This document shows positions 38,699 through 48,743 of a stretch of 64,000 nucleotides of DNA, in pieces (within the stretch, counting starts at the first letter, position 1; each line of letters opens with the position of its first letter). The stretch comes from Iodobacter fluviatilis (GTDB lineage: Bacteria > Pseudomonadota > Gammaproteobacteria > Burkholderiales > Chitinibacteraceae): assembly GCF_900451195.1 (NCBI RefSeq), contig NZ_UGHR01000003.1, positions 620,001 to 684,000 of the forward strand. The letters are read 5' to 3'. The position numbers were made by a program, and so were the translations under genes. The notes beneath the pieces were generated by a model. It did not search any database. It worked only from the letters and a program-made list of their open reading frames with translations, and was not told the origin of the DNA.

Positions 38699-38718
38699 CT
38701 TTCACTCCAAACTTGTTT

Positions 38719-38764
38719 TTCTCCGTGAAACGCCGTGTTCTTTGTGGTTCAAGATTTGGGTTTT
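38719..38764 (+). repeat. dispersed repeat fragment between P450 and ABM genes
   Basis: Sequence of the type CTCCGTGAAACGCCGTGTT...GTGGTTCAAGATTTGGG, which resembles bases 121-180 of the window. It gives the next gene's reading frame a spurious N-terminal extension. Confidence 0.5.
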
Positions 38765-38797
38765 ACTGAGCAACATCTCTTATTAAAAGGACTCCCC

Positions 38798-39136
38798 ATG
38801 ATTGCTGTCATTTTTGAAGTTTGGCCTGCGCAAATGCAGGATTATTTAAATATTGCTGCCGGTTTACGCAGCGAATTGGCCCTGCAGGATGGTTTTATCT
38901 CGATAGAGCGTTTTAGCAGCCTGAGCGAGCCGAGTAAGCTGTTGTCTTTGTCTTTCTGGCGAGATGAAGCGGCGGTGAAAGCCTGGCGTTGTGGTGCGCA
39001 GCACAGAGCTGCGCAATCGCTTGGGCGTAAGGATGTTTTTGCAGATTACCGCCTGCGCGTGGCGGCGGTGACGCGGGATTATGGTTTGAATGAGCGCGAT
39101 CAGGTGCCGGAGGATAGCTTGATTATGCACGGCTAA
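38798..39136 (+). CDS. antibiotic biosynthesis monooxygenase (ABM) family protein
   Basis: 112 residues of a ferredoxin-like ABM fold: MIAVIFEVWPAQMQDYLN...GFISIERFSSLSEPSKLLSLSFWRDEAAVKAWR is typical. Relatives act as cofactor-free monooxygenases or haem-degrading enzymes, though many have no known activity. The ATG at 38798 has AGGA seven bases before it; the longer frame from 38735 is made by an intergenic repeat. Same strand as the P450, about 100 bases downstream. Confidence 0.85.
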   Translation: MIAVIFEVWPAQMQDYLNIAAGLRSELALQDGFISIERFSSLSEPSKLLSLSFWRDEAAVKAWRCGAQHRAAQSLGRKDVFADYRLRVAAVTRDYGLNERDQVPEDSLIMHG

Positions 39137-39147
39137 ATGAAGGTGTT

Positions 39148-39188
39148 CTGTCGTAAATGTATGCAGCCTTGCTACTTTTTTACGACAG
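39148..39188 (+). terminator. inverted repeat after the ABM gene
   Basis: 10-bp perfect arms CTGTCGTAAA / TTTACGACAG, 21 bases apart, between ABM and macA. Could be a terminator for the first gene pair or an operator for the exporter operon, which begins 64 bases on. Confidence 0.5.
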
Positions 39189-39252
39189 AGAATGCTTAAG
39201 TCGGGTGTTATGCTAGCCGTCTTGTTTTATTGACTGGCAGGAAGAAAACGCG

Positions 39253-40404
39253 ATGGCTTGGAAGTTTAAACGTGGGTCCTGGTTGCGGATTGTGATGGTT
39301 TTGCTGATGCTGGCCGTGCTTGGCTGGGGCGTAAAGGCGATTTTCTTTCCAAGTAAGGCCGCCCCTCAGTACACCACGGCCAAGGTAGCAAAAGCAGATT
39401 TAGAAAATGCGGTGCTGGCGACGGGCACTTTGCAGGCTTTTCGCAAGGTGGATGTGGGTGCTCAGGTTTCTGGGCAGTTGCAAAAGCTGGAAGTGGAGTT
39501 GGGTGACAGGGTGAAAAAAGGCCAGCTCTTGGCAACCATCGACCCAAATCTGGCGCAAAACGAAGCGCTGAATGCCGAGGCTTCTTTGGAGGGCTTGCTC
39601 GCGCAAAGGCAATCGACGTTGCTGCAATTAGAGCAGGCCAAAATCGATTTAGCACGCCAGCAAACCCTGCTGAGCCGGGAGGCCGCATCGAAGCAGGCGG
39701 TAGAAGACACCAGCTTAAAGCAAAGAACGCTGCAATCTGATTTGGCACAGCGTGATGCCGATATTAAAAAAGCCAAGCTGACGCTTGATTCCGCGAAGAC
39801 CCGCCTTGGCTACACCCGTATTCTTGCGCCAATTGATGGCGAAGTGGCGGCGATTACCACGCTGGAAGGCCAAACCGTGATTGCGGCTCAGCAAGCGCCT
39901 AATCTGCTGACATTGGCTGATTTAGACACCATTACCGTGAAAGCGCAGATTTCTGAAGCGGATGTGATGAAAGTCCACGCCGGACAAGCCGTTTATTTCA
40001 CTACTCTGGGACAGCCGGATAAGCGCTATTACGGCAAGCTGCGGGCGATTCAGCCCACGCCAGAGAAAGTCAATAACGCGATTTTTTACAATGCGCTGTT
40101 TGAAGTGCCTAATCCAAGCCATGCCTTACGCCAGGATATGACTGCTCAGGTGGCGATTGTGCTTGAGCATGCAAAAAGTGTTTTAAGTATTCCTACTATT
40201 GCCCTAGGGGCTAAGGCCAAGGATGGCCGCTATACCGTGCGGGTGGTGGGCGCGGATGGTATTGCCGTCGACAGGCAGATCAAAACGGGGCTGAATAATA
40301 ATGTACAGGTGCAAGTGCTGGCTGGTCTAAAAGAAGGCGATCTGGTGGTGACAGGTGATGCGGCCTTGGGTAAGTCAGAAATGTCTGTAACGGTTGGAGC
40401 ATAG
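39253..40404 (+). CDS. macA: MacA-like periplasmic adaptor (membrane fusion) subunit
   Basis: 383 residues. One N-terminal membrane anchor (about 12-30), then lipoyl (GAQVSGQLQKLEVELGDRVKKGQLL), coiled-coil hairpin (about 95-180), beta-barrel and membrane-proximal domains, as in HlyD/MacA proteins. It bridges the MacB transporter and an outer-membrane channel. AGGAAG lies upstream of the ATG. Two bases separate it from macB. Substrates of such systems include macrolides, peptides, siderophores and lipids; this one's is not known. Confidence 0.92.
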   Translation: MAWKFKRGSWLRIVMVLLMLAVLGWGVKAIFFPSKAAPQYTTAKVAKADLENAVLATGTLQAFRKVDVGAQVSGQLQKLEVELGDRVKKGQLLATIDPNLAQNEALNAEASLEGLLAQRQSTLLQLEQAKIDLARQQTLLSREAASKQAVEDTSLKQRTLQSDLAQRDADIKKAKLTLDSAKTRLGYTRILAPIDGEVAAITTLEGQTVIAAQQAPNLLTLADLDTITVKAQISEADVMKVHAGQAVYFTTLGQPDKRYYGKLRAIQPTPEKVNNAIFYNALFEVPNPSHALRQDMTAQVAIVLEHAKSVLSIPTIALGAKAKDGRYTVRVVGADGIAVDRQIKTGLNNNVQVQVLAGLKEGDLVVTGDAALGKSEMSVTVGA

Positions 40405-40406
40405 CC

Positions 40407-42359
40407 GTGCGTAAGCCTCTTTTAGAGCTCAGCCAAATTGTGCGCAGTTTTCCGGCTGGCGATGGTGAAGCGGTGGTGCTGGATCAGGTGAATCTTTGTA
40501 TTCATGCCGGTGAAATGGTGGCGATTGTGGGCGCTTCCGGCTCAGGAAAATCCACCCTGATGAATATTCTGGGCTGCCTGGATAAGCCGACATCGGGCAC
40601 TTATCTGGTGAATGGACGCGATGTATCTGATCTAGATAGTGACGAGCTGGCCGGGCTGCGGCGTGATCGTTTTGGCTTTATTTTTCAGCGCTATCACTTA
40701 TTGCCGCATTTATCGGCGCAGGGCAATGTGGAAATGCCTGCGGTTTACTCCGGGCTGGCAAAGGATGCGCGGCAGGACAGAGCCAAAGCCTTGCTCCGCC
40801 GCCTTGGCTTAAGCGATAAATTGGAGCATCGCCCCAGCCAGCTTTCCGGAGGCCAGCAGCAGCGGGTCAGTATTGCCCGCGCATTGATGAATGGCGGTGA
40901 GGTTATTCTGGCTGACGAGCCAACCGGCGCGCTCGATAGTCATAGCGGCGAAGAGGTGATGAATATTCTGCGCGAGCTGCACGCGCAGGGCCACACCGTG
41001 ATTATTGTTACCCACGATCATAAAGTAGCCGATTGCGCCGAACGCATTGTCGAGATTAGCGATGGCCGCATTATCAGCGATCGCAGCAAGCCGGTGGATG
41101 TGGTGGTGGAGGGCAAAATTGCGCCGCACGGGCAGGAAGTGAAATCGCTGAGAGTGGTATTAGATCGCTTTGCGGCGGCTTTAAATATGGCCTGGCGGGC
41201 GATGTCGGCCAATCGGATGCGTACCCTGCTCACCATGCTGGGGGTGGTGATTGGCATTACTTCGGTGGTGTCGATTGTGGCGATTGGCGAGGGCGCTAAA
41301 CGTAAAATTCTGCAAAATATTGGTGAAATCGGCAGCAATACGATGAATATCTTCCCAGGTAAAGACTGGGGGGACGATAGGGCGGGCAGTTTGAGATCCT
41401 TGCTGCCGGGGGATATTACTGCGCTGCAAGCCATGCCCTTTATTGATAGCGTGACCCCGAGTACTAGCACTAATTTGCGCCTGCGCCACCGTGCTTTGGA
41501 TGTCAGCAGCAATGTAAGTGGGGTGGGTGAGTATTATTTTCGGGTGAGTGGTTTAAAGCCCGCATTGGGGCGGTTTTTTAATAGCGAGGATGTGGCCACC
41601 CAATCGCAGCTGGTGGTGATTGATCACAATACCCTGCGAAAGTTATTCCCTAAGGGGGCGGATCCGCTGGGCAAGGTGATTTTAGTGGGCAATCTGCCTG
41701 CTACCGTGATTGGTGTGGCAGCAGAAAATAAGAGTGGCTTTGGCGGTGGCGGGCAATCTTTGCAAGTGTGGCTGCCCTTTACCACCACGGCCAACCGCCT
41801 GTTTGGCCAGCAGTATTTCAACAATATCACCGTGCGGGTAAAGGATGGCCAATCCTCTGCTGCGGCCGAGCAAAGCATAGAAAAACTGCTGACTTTGCGC
41901 CATGGCAGCAAGGATTTCTTTATCTACAACATGGATAGCATCGTTAAAAAAATCGAGCAGACCAGCCAGATGCTGGCGCTGTTGTTATCGATGATTGCGC
42001 TGATTTCCCTAGTGGTAGGTGGGATTGGTGTGATGAATATTATGCTGGTGTCGGTGACTGAGCGAACGCGTGAGATTGGCATTCGTATGGCCGTGGGTGC
42101 GCGGCAAAGCGATGTGATGCAGCAGTTTCTGACCGAATCGGTACTGGTTTGCCTGATTGGCGGCGTGATTGGCGTACTGCTCTCCTTAGGGATCGGTGCT
42201 TTGGTGCAGTTTTTTGTGCCAGATTGGAAAATGATTTTCTCTCTTGGCTCTTTTATCGCCGCCTTTATTTGCTCGACGTTAATTGGGGTGTTCTTTGGCT
42301 TTTTGCCTGCCCGTAATGCTGCGCGTTTAGATCCGATTGAAGCCCTGGCGCGAGAATAA
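40407..42359 (+). CDS. macB: MacB-like ABC transporter (ATPase-permease)
   Basis: 650 residues: N-terminal ABC ATPase (about 1-235) with Walker [10 protein letters not shown], signature LSGGQQQR and Walker [10 protein letters not shown], then a permease with one N-terminal and three C-terminal membrane helices around a large periplasmic domain. The permease core [30 protein letters not shown] is the FtsX/MacB signature. GTG start. Functions as a mechanotransmission pump driving substrates from the periplasm through the outer-membrane channel encoded next. Confidence 0.95.
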   Translation: MRKPLLELSQIVRSFPAGDGEAVVLDQVNLCIHAGEMVAIVGASGSGKSTLMNILGCLDKPTSGTYLVNGRDVSDLDSDELAGLRRDRFGFIFQRYHLLPHLSAQGNVEMPAVYSGLAKDARQDRAKALLRRLGLSDKLEHRPSQLSGGQQQRVSIARALMNGGEVILADEPTGALDSHSGEEVMNILRELHAQGHTVIIVTHDHKVADCAERIVEISDGRIISDRSKPVDVVVEGKIAPHGQEVKSLRVVLDRFAAALNMAWRAMSANRMRTLLTMLGVVIGITSVVSIVAIGEGAKRKILQNIGEIGSNTMNIFPGKDWGDDRAGSLRSLLPGDITALQAMPFIDSVTPSTSTNLRLRHRALDVSSNVSGVGEYYFRVSGLKPALGRFFNSEDVATQSQLVVIDHNTLRKLFPKGADPLGKVILVGNLPATVIGVAAENKSGFGGGGQSLQVWLPFTTTANRLFGQQYFNNITVRVKDGQSSAAAEQSIEKLLTLRHGSKDFFIYNMDSIVKKIEQTSQMLALLLSMIALISLVVGGIGVMNIMLVSVTERTREIGIRMAVGARQSDVMQQFLTESVLVCLIGGVIGVLLSLGIGALVQFFVPDWKMIFSLGSFIAAFICSTLIGVFFGFLPARNAARLDPIEALARE

Positions 42360-42361
42360 AA

Positions 42362-43714
42362 ATGAAAAAAATAATCTTATTATCAACGGTTTTACTCAGC
42401 GCCTGCGGCTCCTTACTTAGCCCAAGCCCTAGTGCACCTTTACCTGCTATGCCAGCCCATTGGGCGGAGCAAAATCAGTCCGCCAGCTTAAGTCAGGGCG
42501 CATGGTGGCTGGCTTTTCATGATGCTGAGCTGACCAAGCTGATCGACGATGCTCTGCAAAGTAATGCTGATTTATCCGTCGCGGCGATCAGATTACGTCG
42601 TGCCCATCTTAGGGAAGGCGTGAGCGAACATGCCGCCGCGCCGGTTTTGAGTGGTAGCGGTAGTGGTAGTGTGAACCGCAGTTTTGATCCGGTAGTGAAC
42701 CGCCAGAGCTACAACCTGACGGCCACGGCCAGCTATGAGTTTGATCTGTGGGGGCGTCTGGCGAGTGACAGAGCCGCTGCCAGAGAAGAGCGTATTGCGA
42801 CTGAGGCCGACAGGCAGGCGCTTAAATTATCCATCTCCACCTCGGTAGCCAGCCAGTATTGGGCGATTGCTTTACTAGATAAAAAGCTCGCCGCCAGTAC
42901 GCTTAATGTGCAGCAGCTCAGACAAGCGTTAGCGATTGCACAGGCTAAAAATCAAGCTGGGGCATTGGCAAAAAGCGAGGCGCTGAGTGCTGAACAAAGC
43001 TTGCTGAGCGAAGAAGCCAATCACACCCAGCTTTTGCAGCAAAGGAAAGCTGCGTTTTATAACCTGAGTTTATTGTTCGACCGGCCACCGCAAAGCTTTA
43101 CCTTGGCAGGAGCCAGCTTGCCGCAGGGCGATTTGCCCAGTATTTCCGCAGGTGTCCCTAGTGAAGTGCTGGGGCGACGCCCTGATTTGCAAGCGATGGA
43201 GGCCAGATTAAGGGTAAGTCTCGCGCAAATTGATGTGGCCAGAGCGGCGTTTTATCCCAGCTTTTCTCTGACCACCAGCTTAGGTGGCAGCAGCTCTGCT
43301 TTAGCCGAGTTATTTCAGAACCCGGTGGCAAGCGCAGGGCTGAATTTGGCACTGCCTTTTTTAGATTGGGAAAAGCATCAGCTGAATCTGGATATCAGCC
43401 GCAGCCAGTATGAAGAACAGCTTACTACATTCAGGCAGGGACTTTACAAGGCGCTGGCCGAAACCGAACAAGCGCTGGATGCCAGAGTACGCCTCGCCGA
43501 GCAAAACCAGCAATTAGCTCAATCCTTGCAGTTGGCGACGAAGCTAGATGGCATCGCTCAAGCGCGTTTTGAAGCGGGAGCAACAGACATCCAGCCTTGG
43601 CTAGACGCCGCAGCCCGCCGCCGCAGTGCCCAAACCAGCTTGCTGCAAAATCGCTTTGATCAGGCGAGTAATTTGCTGGCGATTTATAAGGCTTTGGGAG
43701 GGGCTGTGGAGTAG
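42362..43714 (+). CDS. NodT/TolC-family outer-membrane efflux lipoprotein
   Basis: 450 residues with a lipoprotein signal ending LLSAC (Cys about 15), then two OEP repeats forming the channel (ASYEFDLWGRLASDRAAAREE and GRRPDLQAMEARLRVSLAQIDVARAAFYPSFSLT are family hallmarks). Third member of the MacA-MacB-channel operon, two bases behind macB. Same operator and promoter presumably serve all three genes. Confidence 0.92.
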   Translation: MKKIILLSTVLLSACGSLLSPSPSAPLPAMPAHWAEQNQSASLSQGAWWLAFHDAELTKLIDDALQSNADLSVAAIRLRRAHLREGVSEHAAAPVLSGSGSGSVNRSFDPVVNRQSYNLTATASYEFDLWGRLASDRAAAREERIATEADRQALKLSISTSVASQYWAIALLDKKLAASTLNVQQLRQALAIAQAKNQAGALAKSEALSAEQSLLSEEANHTQLLQQRKAAFYNLSLLFDRPPQSFTLAGASLPQGDLPSISAGVPSEVLGRRPDLQAMEARLRVSLAQIDVARAAFYPSFSLTTSLGGSSSALAELFQNPVASAGLNLALPFLDWEKHQLNLDISRSQYEEQLTTFRQGLYKALAETEQALDARVRLAEQNQQLAQSLQLATKLDGIAQARFEAGATDIQPWLDAAARRRSAQTSLLQNRFDQASNLLAIYKALGGAVE

Positions 43715-43718
43715 GGGC

Positions 43719-44208
43719 ACTTCAGTGCTGCAGCCCCTTTTTCAAAGGCTCTTTCTTCGTTAAATATTGAAGCAGAGTTGAGTGGCTACTTACTCTTTTA
43801 TAGGGTGCGCAAGTCGTTTTTCTTGCGCACCGCTTTTGCTAAGAAGCGGCATTGTGAATAAGCAAAAAGATCTTTTTAGTGCCTCTGACACGTTGATTTT
43901 GATGCGGGAATCCCCCGCGAGGGACTTACTTTCTTGAACGGCCAGAAATCCTCGTACGCAAAGAAGACCGCCCCGACCAGCATGAAGGCCCCTCACTGCG
44001 GACAGCGGTGGCTGCGGGACTCGCTTCGCTCAAACAGGATCAAAGAAACCCCGCCCTGCTTGTTCCTCGTGTCGCGGCTTCAAGGGGAGGATTTAAGCCC
44101 CGTGCAAAAAGCGCATTTATTGCATTCTCTGCTGTTTGCTAATAAAAAACCTTGATTTCAGTTTTCAACTGTTAATGCAGACATCGCCTTTTCAAAGGAG
44201 GGAACAAG
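43719..44208. repeat. dispersed intergenic repeat region (copy B)
   Basis: About 490 bases between the exporter operon and the chemoreceptor, with no convincing gene. Its left edge (TTCAGTGCTGCAGCCCC, about 43721) and right edge (CTTTTCAAAGGAGGGAACAAG, 44188-44208) match the edges of the element at 25931-26071. The middle (43905-44110) is the kind of sequence found as multicopy intergenic DNA in proteobacteria (GAGGGACTTACTTTCTTG...). Its part 44077-44105 recurs at bases 14-41. A 73-codon frame at 43934-44155 is repeat-derived and not called. Confidence 0.5.
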
Positions 44209-44236
44209 CCCATTAAACGTGTGTTGATCTTATGCA

Positions 44237-45940
44237 TCAAACCAAATGAAACTGCTGCATTTCTACGGATAGTGCCCTTGATAACTCGCGTAGGTGACGA
44301 GCGTTGCCAGCGGCTTTTTCTACTGCACTGCTGCTGGCAGAGGCGAGCTGAGAAACGCGATCGATATTATCGACCACTTTATTTGCCTCTTGCGATTGTC
44401 GGTGCAGCGAGCTGCTGATATCGCTGATTACGTCTCCCATTACCCCGGCATCAACACGGATAGTTTCGATGGCCGAGCCTGCCCGGCTGGCCAGCTCTAC
44501 GCCTATTTCTACTTTGTTTACACCATTATTCATATGCACTGCTGTGTATTCGGTGCCTTCCTGAATTTTGCGCACCTTTTCGGTAATTTCCTGTGTGGAG
44601 CTGGCGGTGCGCTCGGCTAGTTTTCTTACTTCATCGGCAACGACGGCAAAGCCGCGTCCTTGCTCGCCCGCCCTTGCTGCCTCGATGGCCGCATTGAGGG
44701 CAAGCAAATTGGTTTGGTCGGCAATATCCCGGATGACTTGTACAATCACAGAGATTTGCTGGGCATGGCCGGTGAGCATGGCAACACTGCCAGAGGCTTC
44801 CTGCACGGTGGCGGCAATGGTTTTGATACTGTCTACTGTTTCACGGATCACCTGATCGCCACGGTTTAATGTTTGGCCGGAGGTCTTGGTCATGTCACTG
44901 GCATTGTTGGCGCTGCCCGATATTTGATTAATGCTGGCTACCAGCTGTTGCACGGTTTCCCGCATGGCGAGCATCGAGCTGGATTGGTTTTTAACTAAAT
45001 CTTCTGCCTCATCAGAGGCATTGCCAATGGCATTTGCGCCTTGCTCTATTTCCTGGGCGGCATGTGAAACTTGCTGCATGATATGGCTGAGTTTGATTTG
45101 CATATCCCCCATGAGTGCCAGAAAGCTATCGGGAATACGCCCGCTCATTTCTATGCGGTGGGCAAAATCTCCTCCAGCCATATAGGAAATATGCTGTCTT
45201 GCCTCTTCTACTGTGCCACCTATCGTATTGCGCAGTGCCACAAAAGTGCGCCACAGCATAAATAGGGTCGAGACTCCCACTAGAATAAAGATGATTTTAG
45301 CGATGCCTGCGAGTTGGTTGGCATCAAGCACTGCCTTTGCTGTACGTGCCTCTAGCAGGGTGTAAAACTCGTCAATGGGCTGCATGATTTTGGCTTTATT
45401 GGCGTGATAAGTCTTGTCATGCATCATGGCCCTAGCCTTGGCGTAGCCCTCTTCTGCACCTTCCCCCGTTTTTTTGACGAGACCCATGGCTTCTACTTCG
45501 GTGTTTACCAAGCCATCAGAGTTCTTTTTGGCTTCAGTGAGCTTGCCAAACTCCTCGTCGGTGAAACCCAGCTCTTTCATCATTTCTAAGAGAGGGCGTT
45601 TTACTGCGGAGTCTGCCCTTGGTGCGCTGCCTGTGGCGGCCACAAAATCCCAATAGATACGGTTGTAGTTTTCTGGCCGTGCTTTTTCGCCATTACGGAT
45701 CGCCAAAATATCCATATATTGCTTTTCATAAGCAGGATCACGCGAAACTACATAGGTGCGTGCCAGGCGGGTTAAATCATCAGAAGATTGTCGTAGTTCA
45801 TCGGCCAGTAAATATGATTGGTAGCGTTGCAAATGGGCTTCGTCCACGCGCAGATGCAGACCGACATAGATGGCAAACAAGATGACGAGCGTGATTAAAC
45901 AGCCGATAGATGCCATTAGATTTTTTTGGAAGGAAGACAT
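44237..45940 (-). CDS. methyl-accepting chemotaxis protein
   Basis: 567-residue chemoreceptor: membrane helix (about 8-30), periplasmic sensor of helical character (about 31-215), second membrane helix (about 216-235), HAMP, and a long coiled-coil signalling domain. The kinase-contact tip is [20 protein letters not shown] with [18 protein letters not shown], fully conserved. The sensor is of unassigned ligand; no CheR-tethering pentapeptide at the C-terminus. Likely expressed from its own promoter in the 690-base region upstream. Confidence 0.95.
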   Translation of the reverse strand: MSSFQKNLMASIGCLITLVILFAIYVGLHLRVDEAHLQRYQSYLLADELRQSSDDLTRLARTYVVSRDPAYEKQYMDILAIRNGEKARPENYNRIYWDFVAATGSAPRADSAVKRPLLEMMKELGFTDEEFGKLTEAKKNSDGLVNTEVEAMGLVKKTGEGAEEGYAKARAMMHDKTYHANKAKIMQPIDEFYTLLEARTAKAVLDANQLAGIAKIIFILVGVSTLFMLWRTFVALRNTIGGTVEEARQHISYMAGGDFAHRIEMSGRIPDSFLALMGDMQIKLSHIMQQVSHAAQEIEQGANAIGNASDEAEDLVKNQSSSMLAMRETVQQLVASINQISGSANNASDMTKTSGQTLNRGDQVIRETVDSIKTIAATVQEASGSVAMLTGHAQQISVIVQVIRDIADQTNLLALNAAIEAARAGEQGRGFAVVADEVRKLAERTASSTQEITEKVRKIQEGTEYTAVHMNNGVNKVEIGVELASRAGSAIETIRVDAGVMGDVISDISSSLHRQSQEANKVVDNIDRVSQLASASSSAVEKAAGNARHLRELSRALSVEMQQFHLV

Positions 45941-46628
45941 TGCACACCACCATTTGGGGTTACTGTTCCTGCTTACTATGGTTGAGCGCTGATGACTAAA
46001 GGGCAGGATTTTTATTTTACTGACAGCAGGTCACCAGAGCGTAAAGTGACCTTACGCAGGTTTATTGCACTAAATGGCGTCATTGTTGGGTTTTAAGATT
46101 TTACTTACAAAAATAAGCTGTTTGAGTAAAAATTTTTTTGTAAGTTTTTAAAGCTGTTTTGCACAGAAAAAAGCAATCTGGCAAAGAGGTTTTGTGGAGG
46201 ACGCTGCCGTCAGACAGAATATTGAGTAAGCATAAAATACGCCGTAAATTCAAAAAAATCAGCTTAGGTAGCAGAGTTTTTGCCCTAGCTAGGCTGGTTT
46301 TGCATGTAAATTGGGGCGCTGGCTCAATAAATAATGCGATTGAGTGGTGTTAGGCTAGGAAGTGTATTTTGAATCTGGTATCTCAGGCACAAGGTATTAT
46401 TGCTTAAGCTTACATATAACAAATATTAAACACCAGCCAAAAATAAGCAGCTTGTGTCTTTGAATGGATAGCCTAGCAATGCCAAAAATAAGTGCTGTGC
46501 TTGTTGATGAACGGTAAGCACTATTCTTTTGCTATTTTAAAATGCCGCAGTATTCCTCTTAATCGTCTTCGATTAAATCGTACATTAACGCTGGCTATGC
46601 AATAGTGCAAAAGCAAAATGCAGTGATG
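45941..46628. other. long intergenic region upstream of the chemoreceptor
   Basis: About 690 A+T-rich bases with no supportable gene. Overlapping inverted repeats occur at 46028-46057: AGGTCAC(46028-46034)/GTGACCT(46046-46052), and GCGTAA(46039-46044)/TTACGC(46052-46057), which would form mutually exclusive hairpins about 90-115 bases before the chemoreceptor start. A 64-codon frame at 46159-46353 has basic, low-quality sequence and no ribosome-binding site. Confidence 0.4.
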
Positions 46629-47003
46629 CTACTTGTTTCTGCGGTGAGTGATCACTAAAGAAATGATTTTTGCCCGGTGATTATCTTTGGTGTCTTGCAG
46701 GCTATTGAGCACTATTTGCTCTGTTTTTTTATCGTCCTGATGATGGTTTCTTTCCATCATATCGCTGAGCATCAGTTGCTTTAGTTTTAAATAGTGCTCG
46801 TCGCATTGCTCAAGTATTTGTTCGGCAATATAGACGGGGGAGGCAATGAATTGAATTTTTTCAGTTAATTCGCTGCTGATACACTTTGTCCATTGAGCAA
46901 TTGCCCCGCCGACAATGATTTGCCCATCATCTTGTTTTGCCTCTTCTGCCTGAGCAATTGATGAACAGAGTATAAATACACAGCAAATGGTCCTGATCTT
47001 CAC
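46629..47003 (-). CDS. small secreted hypothetical protein
   Basis: 124 residues from GTG at 47003: MKIRTICCVFILCSSIAQAEE is a clear signal peptide cut after AQA. The mature part is hydrophilic and helical, with two Cys (TKCISSE, EQCDEHY) that may form a disulfide. Not recognised. AGG lies eight bases upstream of the GTG. The frame is open further (to 47096), but without a signal-peptide-like beginning. Confidence 0.6.
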   Translation of the reverse strand: MKIRTICCVFILCSSIAQAEEAKQDDGQIIVGGAIAQWTKCISSELTEKIQFIASPVYIAEQILEQCDEHYLKLKQLMLSDMMERNHHQDDKKTEQIVLNSLQDTKDNHRAKIISLVITHRRNK

Positions 47004-47202
47004 GCTAAGCCTGCTCAATATGTGAATGGGTAATGCAATAGCGCAGGTATCTGTTTCTGCGCTATTGCATATGGCATATATCATAATCTTAAACAAGAAA
47101 TACGACTATTGTCAGGATGTTGGCTGTGAATAGAAATAGGCGTATTTAGGTGTTCTGGAGTAATAAATGGGCCACTTGGATGATTGAGCTGGCCCATTGC
47201 AT

Positions 47203-48435
47203 TTACTTCGTTTGATTCAGCCAGGCCAAAGCACCCAGCCCAGCCTGTCTGCCGCTGGCAAGGCAGGCCGTTATTAAATAGCCGCCGGTGGGTGCTTCCC
47301 AATCCAGCATCTCGCCCGCACAGAATACGCCGGGCATTTTTTCCAGCATCAGCTCCGTGCTCATTGCTTCAAAGCGCACGCCACCTGCACTACTGATGGC
47401 TTCATCAATTGGCCGCGTGGATAATAATTTGAGCGGCAGGCCTTTAATGGCAGCGGCCAGTTTATTCATATCGTTAAAATCGTTGCGGGAAATCTCTTCG
47501 CGCAGCAAGCCCGCTTTTACACCCTCAATGCCTAATTTTCGGCGCAAATGGCTGGCCATGGAGTCCGCACCGCGTGGGCGTTTTAGGTCTTCTAATACGC
47601 GCTCCAGCGATTTGCCTGGGGCCAGATCCAGCAGAATATCGGCGCTGCCATTGGCTTTGATTTCATCACGGATGGCGGCTGAAAAAGTGTAAATCAAGCT
47701 GCCTTCTACGCCACCCTTAGTCAGCACAAATTCACCTAGTTTACGCACGCCTTTAAATTCAATGGCGACAGCTTTCAGCGGCGTGCCGGCAAAGCGCTCG
47801 CTTAAGTGATCGCTCCAGCCAATATCAAAGCCACAATTGGCGGGTGTTAAAGGCTCGATCGCGATGCCTTGTTCTGCCAGCAGTGGCTGCCACAGGCCGT
47901 CGGAGCCTAACTTGGCCCAGCTTGCGCCGCCCAAGGCCAGAATGGTGGCGTCGCTGCTGTGGCTGATTTCGCCCTCTGGCGTTGCAAAACGCATCTCTCC
48001 TGCTTCATTCCAGCCCAGCCAGCGATGGCGCACATGAATGCGCACGCCGCTGCCGCGTAATCTGGAAATCCATGCGCGCAATAACGGCGCTGCTTTCATT
48101 TCTTTTGGAAAGACCCGGCCAGAGCTGCCCACAAAGGTTTCAATACCAAGGCTGTGAACCCATTCTTGCAAAGCTTCGTTGCCAAAGGCGGCCAGCATGG
48201 GCTGAAGCTCGTTGCTGCGCTTGCCATAGCGGCTTAAAAATGGCCCTGCAGCTTCGGAATGGGTGATATTTAAGCCGCCCACACCAGCCAGCAAAAATTT
48301 ACGCCCTACTGATGGCATGGCGTCGAAAAGATCTACGTCTGCCCCGCCTTGGCTAAGGATTTCGGCGGCCATAAGGCCAGCAGGGCCGCCACCAATAATG
48401 GTGACAGATTTGCGGGGAGTAGAAGTAGTGGTCAT
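47203..48435 (-). CDS. NAD(P)/FAD-dependent oxidoreductase (HI0933/BaiN-like flavoprotein)
   Basis: 410 residues. The N-terminal dinucleotide fold is VTIIGGGPAGLMAAEILSQGG, followed by GRKFLLAGVGGLNITHSE, the HI0933 family mark, and the C-terminal FAD motif GVFCAGEMLDWEAPTGGYLITACLAS. Reaction unknown; proteins of this family are putative flavoprotein dehydrogenases. Stands alone, divergent from the SPFH gene. Confidence 0.9.
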   Translation of the reverse strand: MTTTSTPRKSVTIIGGGPAGLMAAEILSQGGADVDLFDAMPSVGRKFLLAGVGGLNITHSEAAGPFLSRYGKRSNELQPMLAAFGNEALQEWVHSLGIETFVGSSGRVFPKEMKAAPLLRAWISRLRGSGVRIHVRHRWLGWNEAGEMRFATPEGEISHSSDATILALGGASWAKLGSDGLWQPLLAEQGIAIEPLTPANCGFDIGWSDHLSERFAGTPLKAVAIEFKGVRKLGEFVLTKGGVEGSLIYTFSAAIRDEIKANGSADILLDLAPGKSLERVLEDLKRPRGADSMASHLRRKLGIEGVKAGLLREEISRNDFNDMNKLAAAIKGLPLKLLSTRPIDEAISSAGGVRFEAMSTELMLEKMPGVFCAGEMLDWEAPTGGYLITACLASGRQAGLGALAWLNQTK

Positions 48436-48743
48436 GAAAGGGCCTTACGGTAAGGGCTCCCAAATCTGAGTGAGATGGGGCGGCAGAGCGGGCTAATGAG
48501 AAATGAGGCAGCCTGATTAAAAGCGGCTGCAGCTATCAGTGACATAGCATGAATGCGCTGCATTTTAGCAGATTAGCGCGCCATATATAGGCGGCATAAA
48601 TTGACATTACTCTGGAGTCATTAGTGTTGTTTTTTTATTCTGTTTGTTGTGTGTAAGAAACCGTAAGCGTATAAAGGCGGCAAGCATGCTGTATTCATAA
48701 ACGGCTGCGGGTTTTTTGTTGGATCACTCCTTTAAAAGAGCTA

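Noticed and set aside
44014..44024. GCGGGACTCG match to the tRNA-Met 3' part as a possible att site
   Set aside because: Only ten bases, inside a dispersed repeat and far from the accessory block; chance match.
43934..44155. 73-codon reading frame
   Set aside because: Lies wholly inside dispersed intergenic repeat; no ribosome-binding site and amino-acid composition typical of translated non-coding DNA.
46159..46353. 64-codon reading frame in the gap before the chemoreceptor
   Set aside because: Basic, unstructured product without a ribosome-binding site or recognisable motif.
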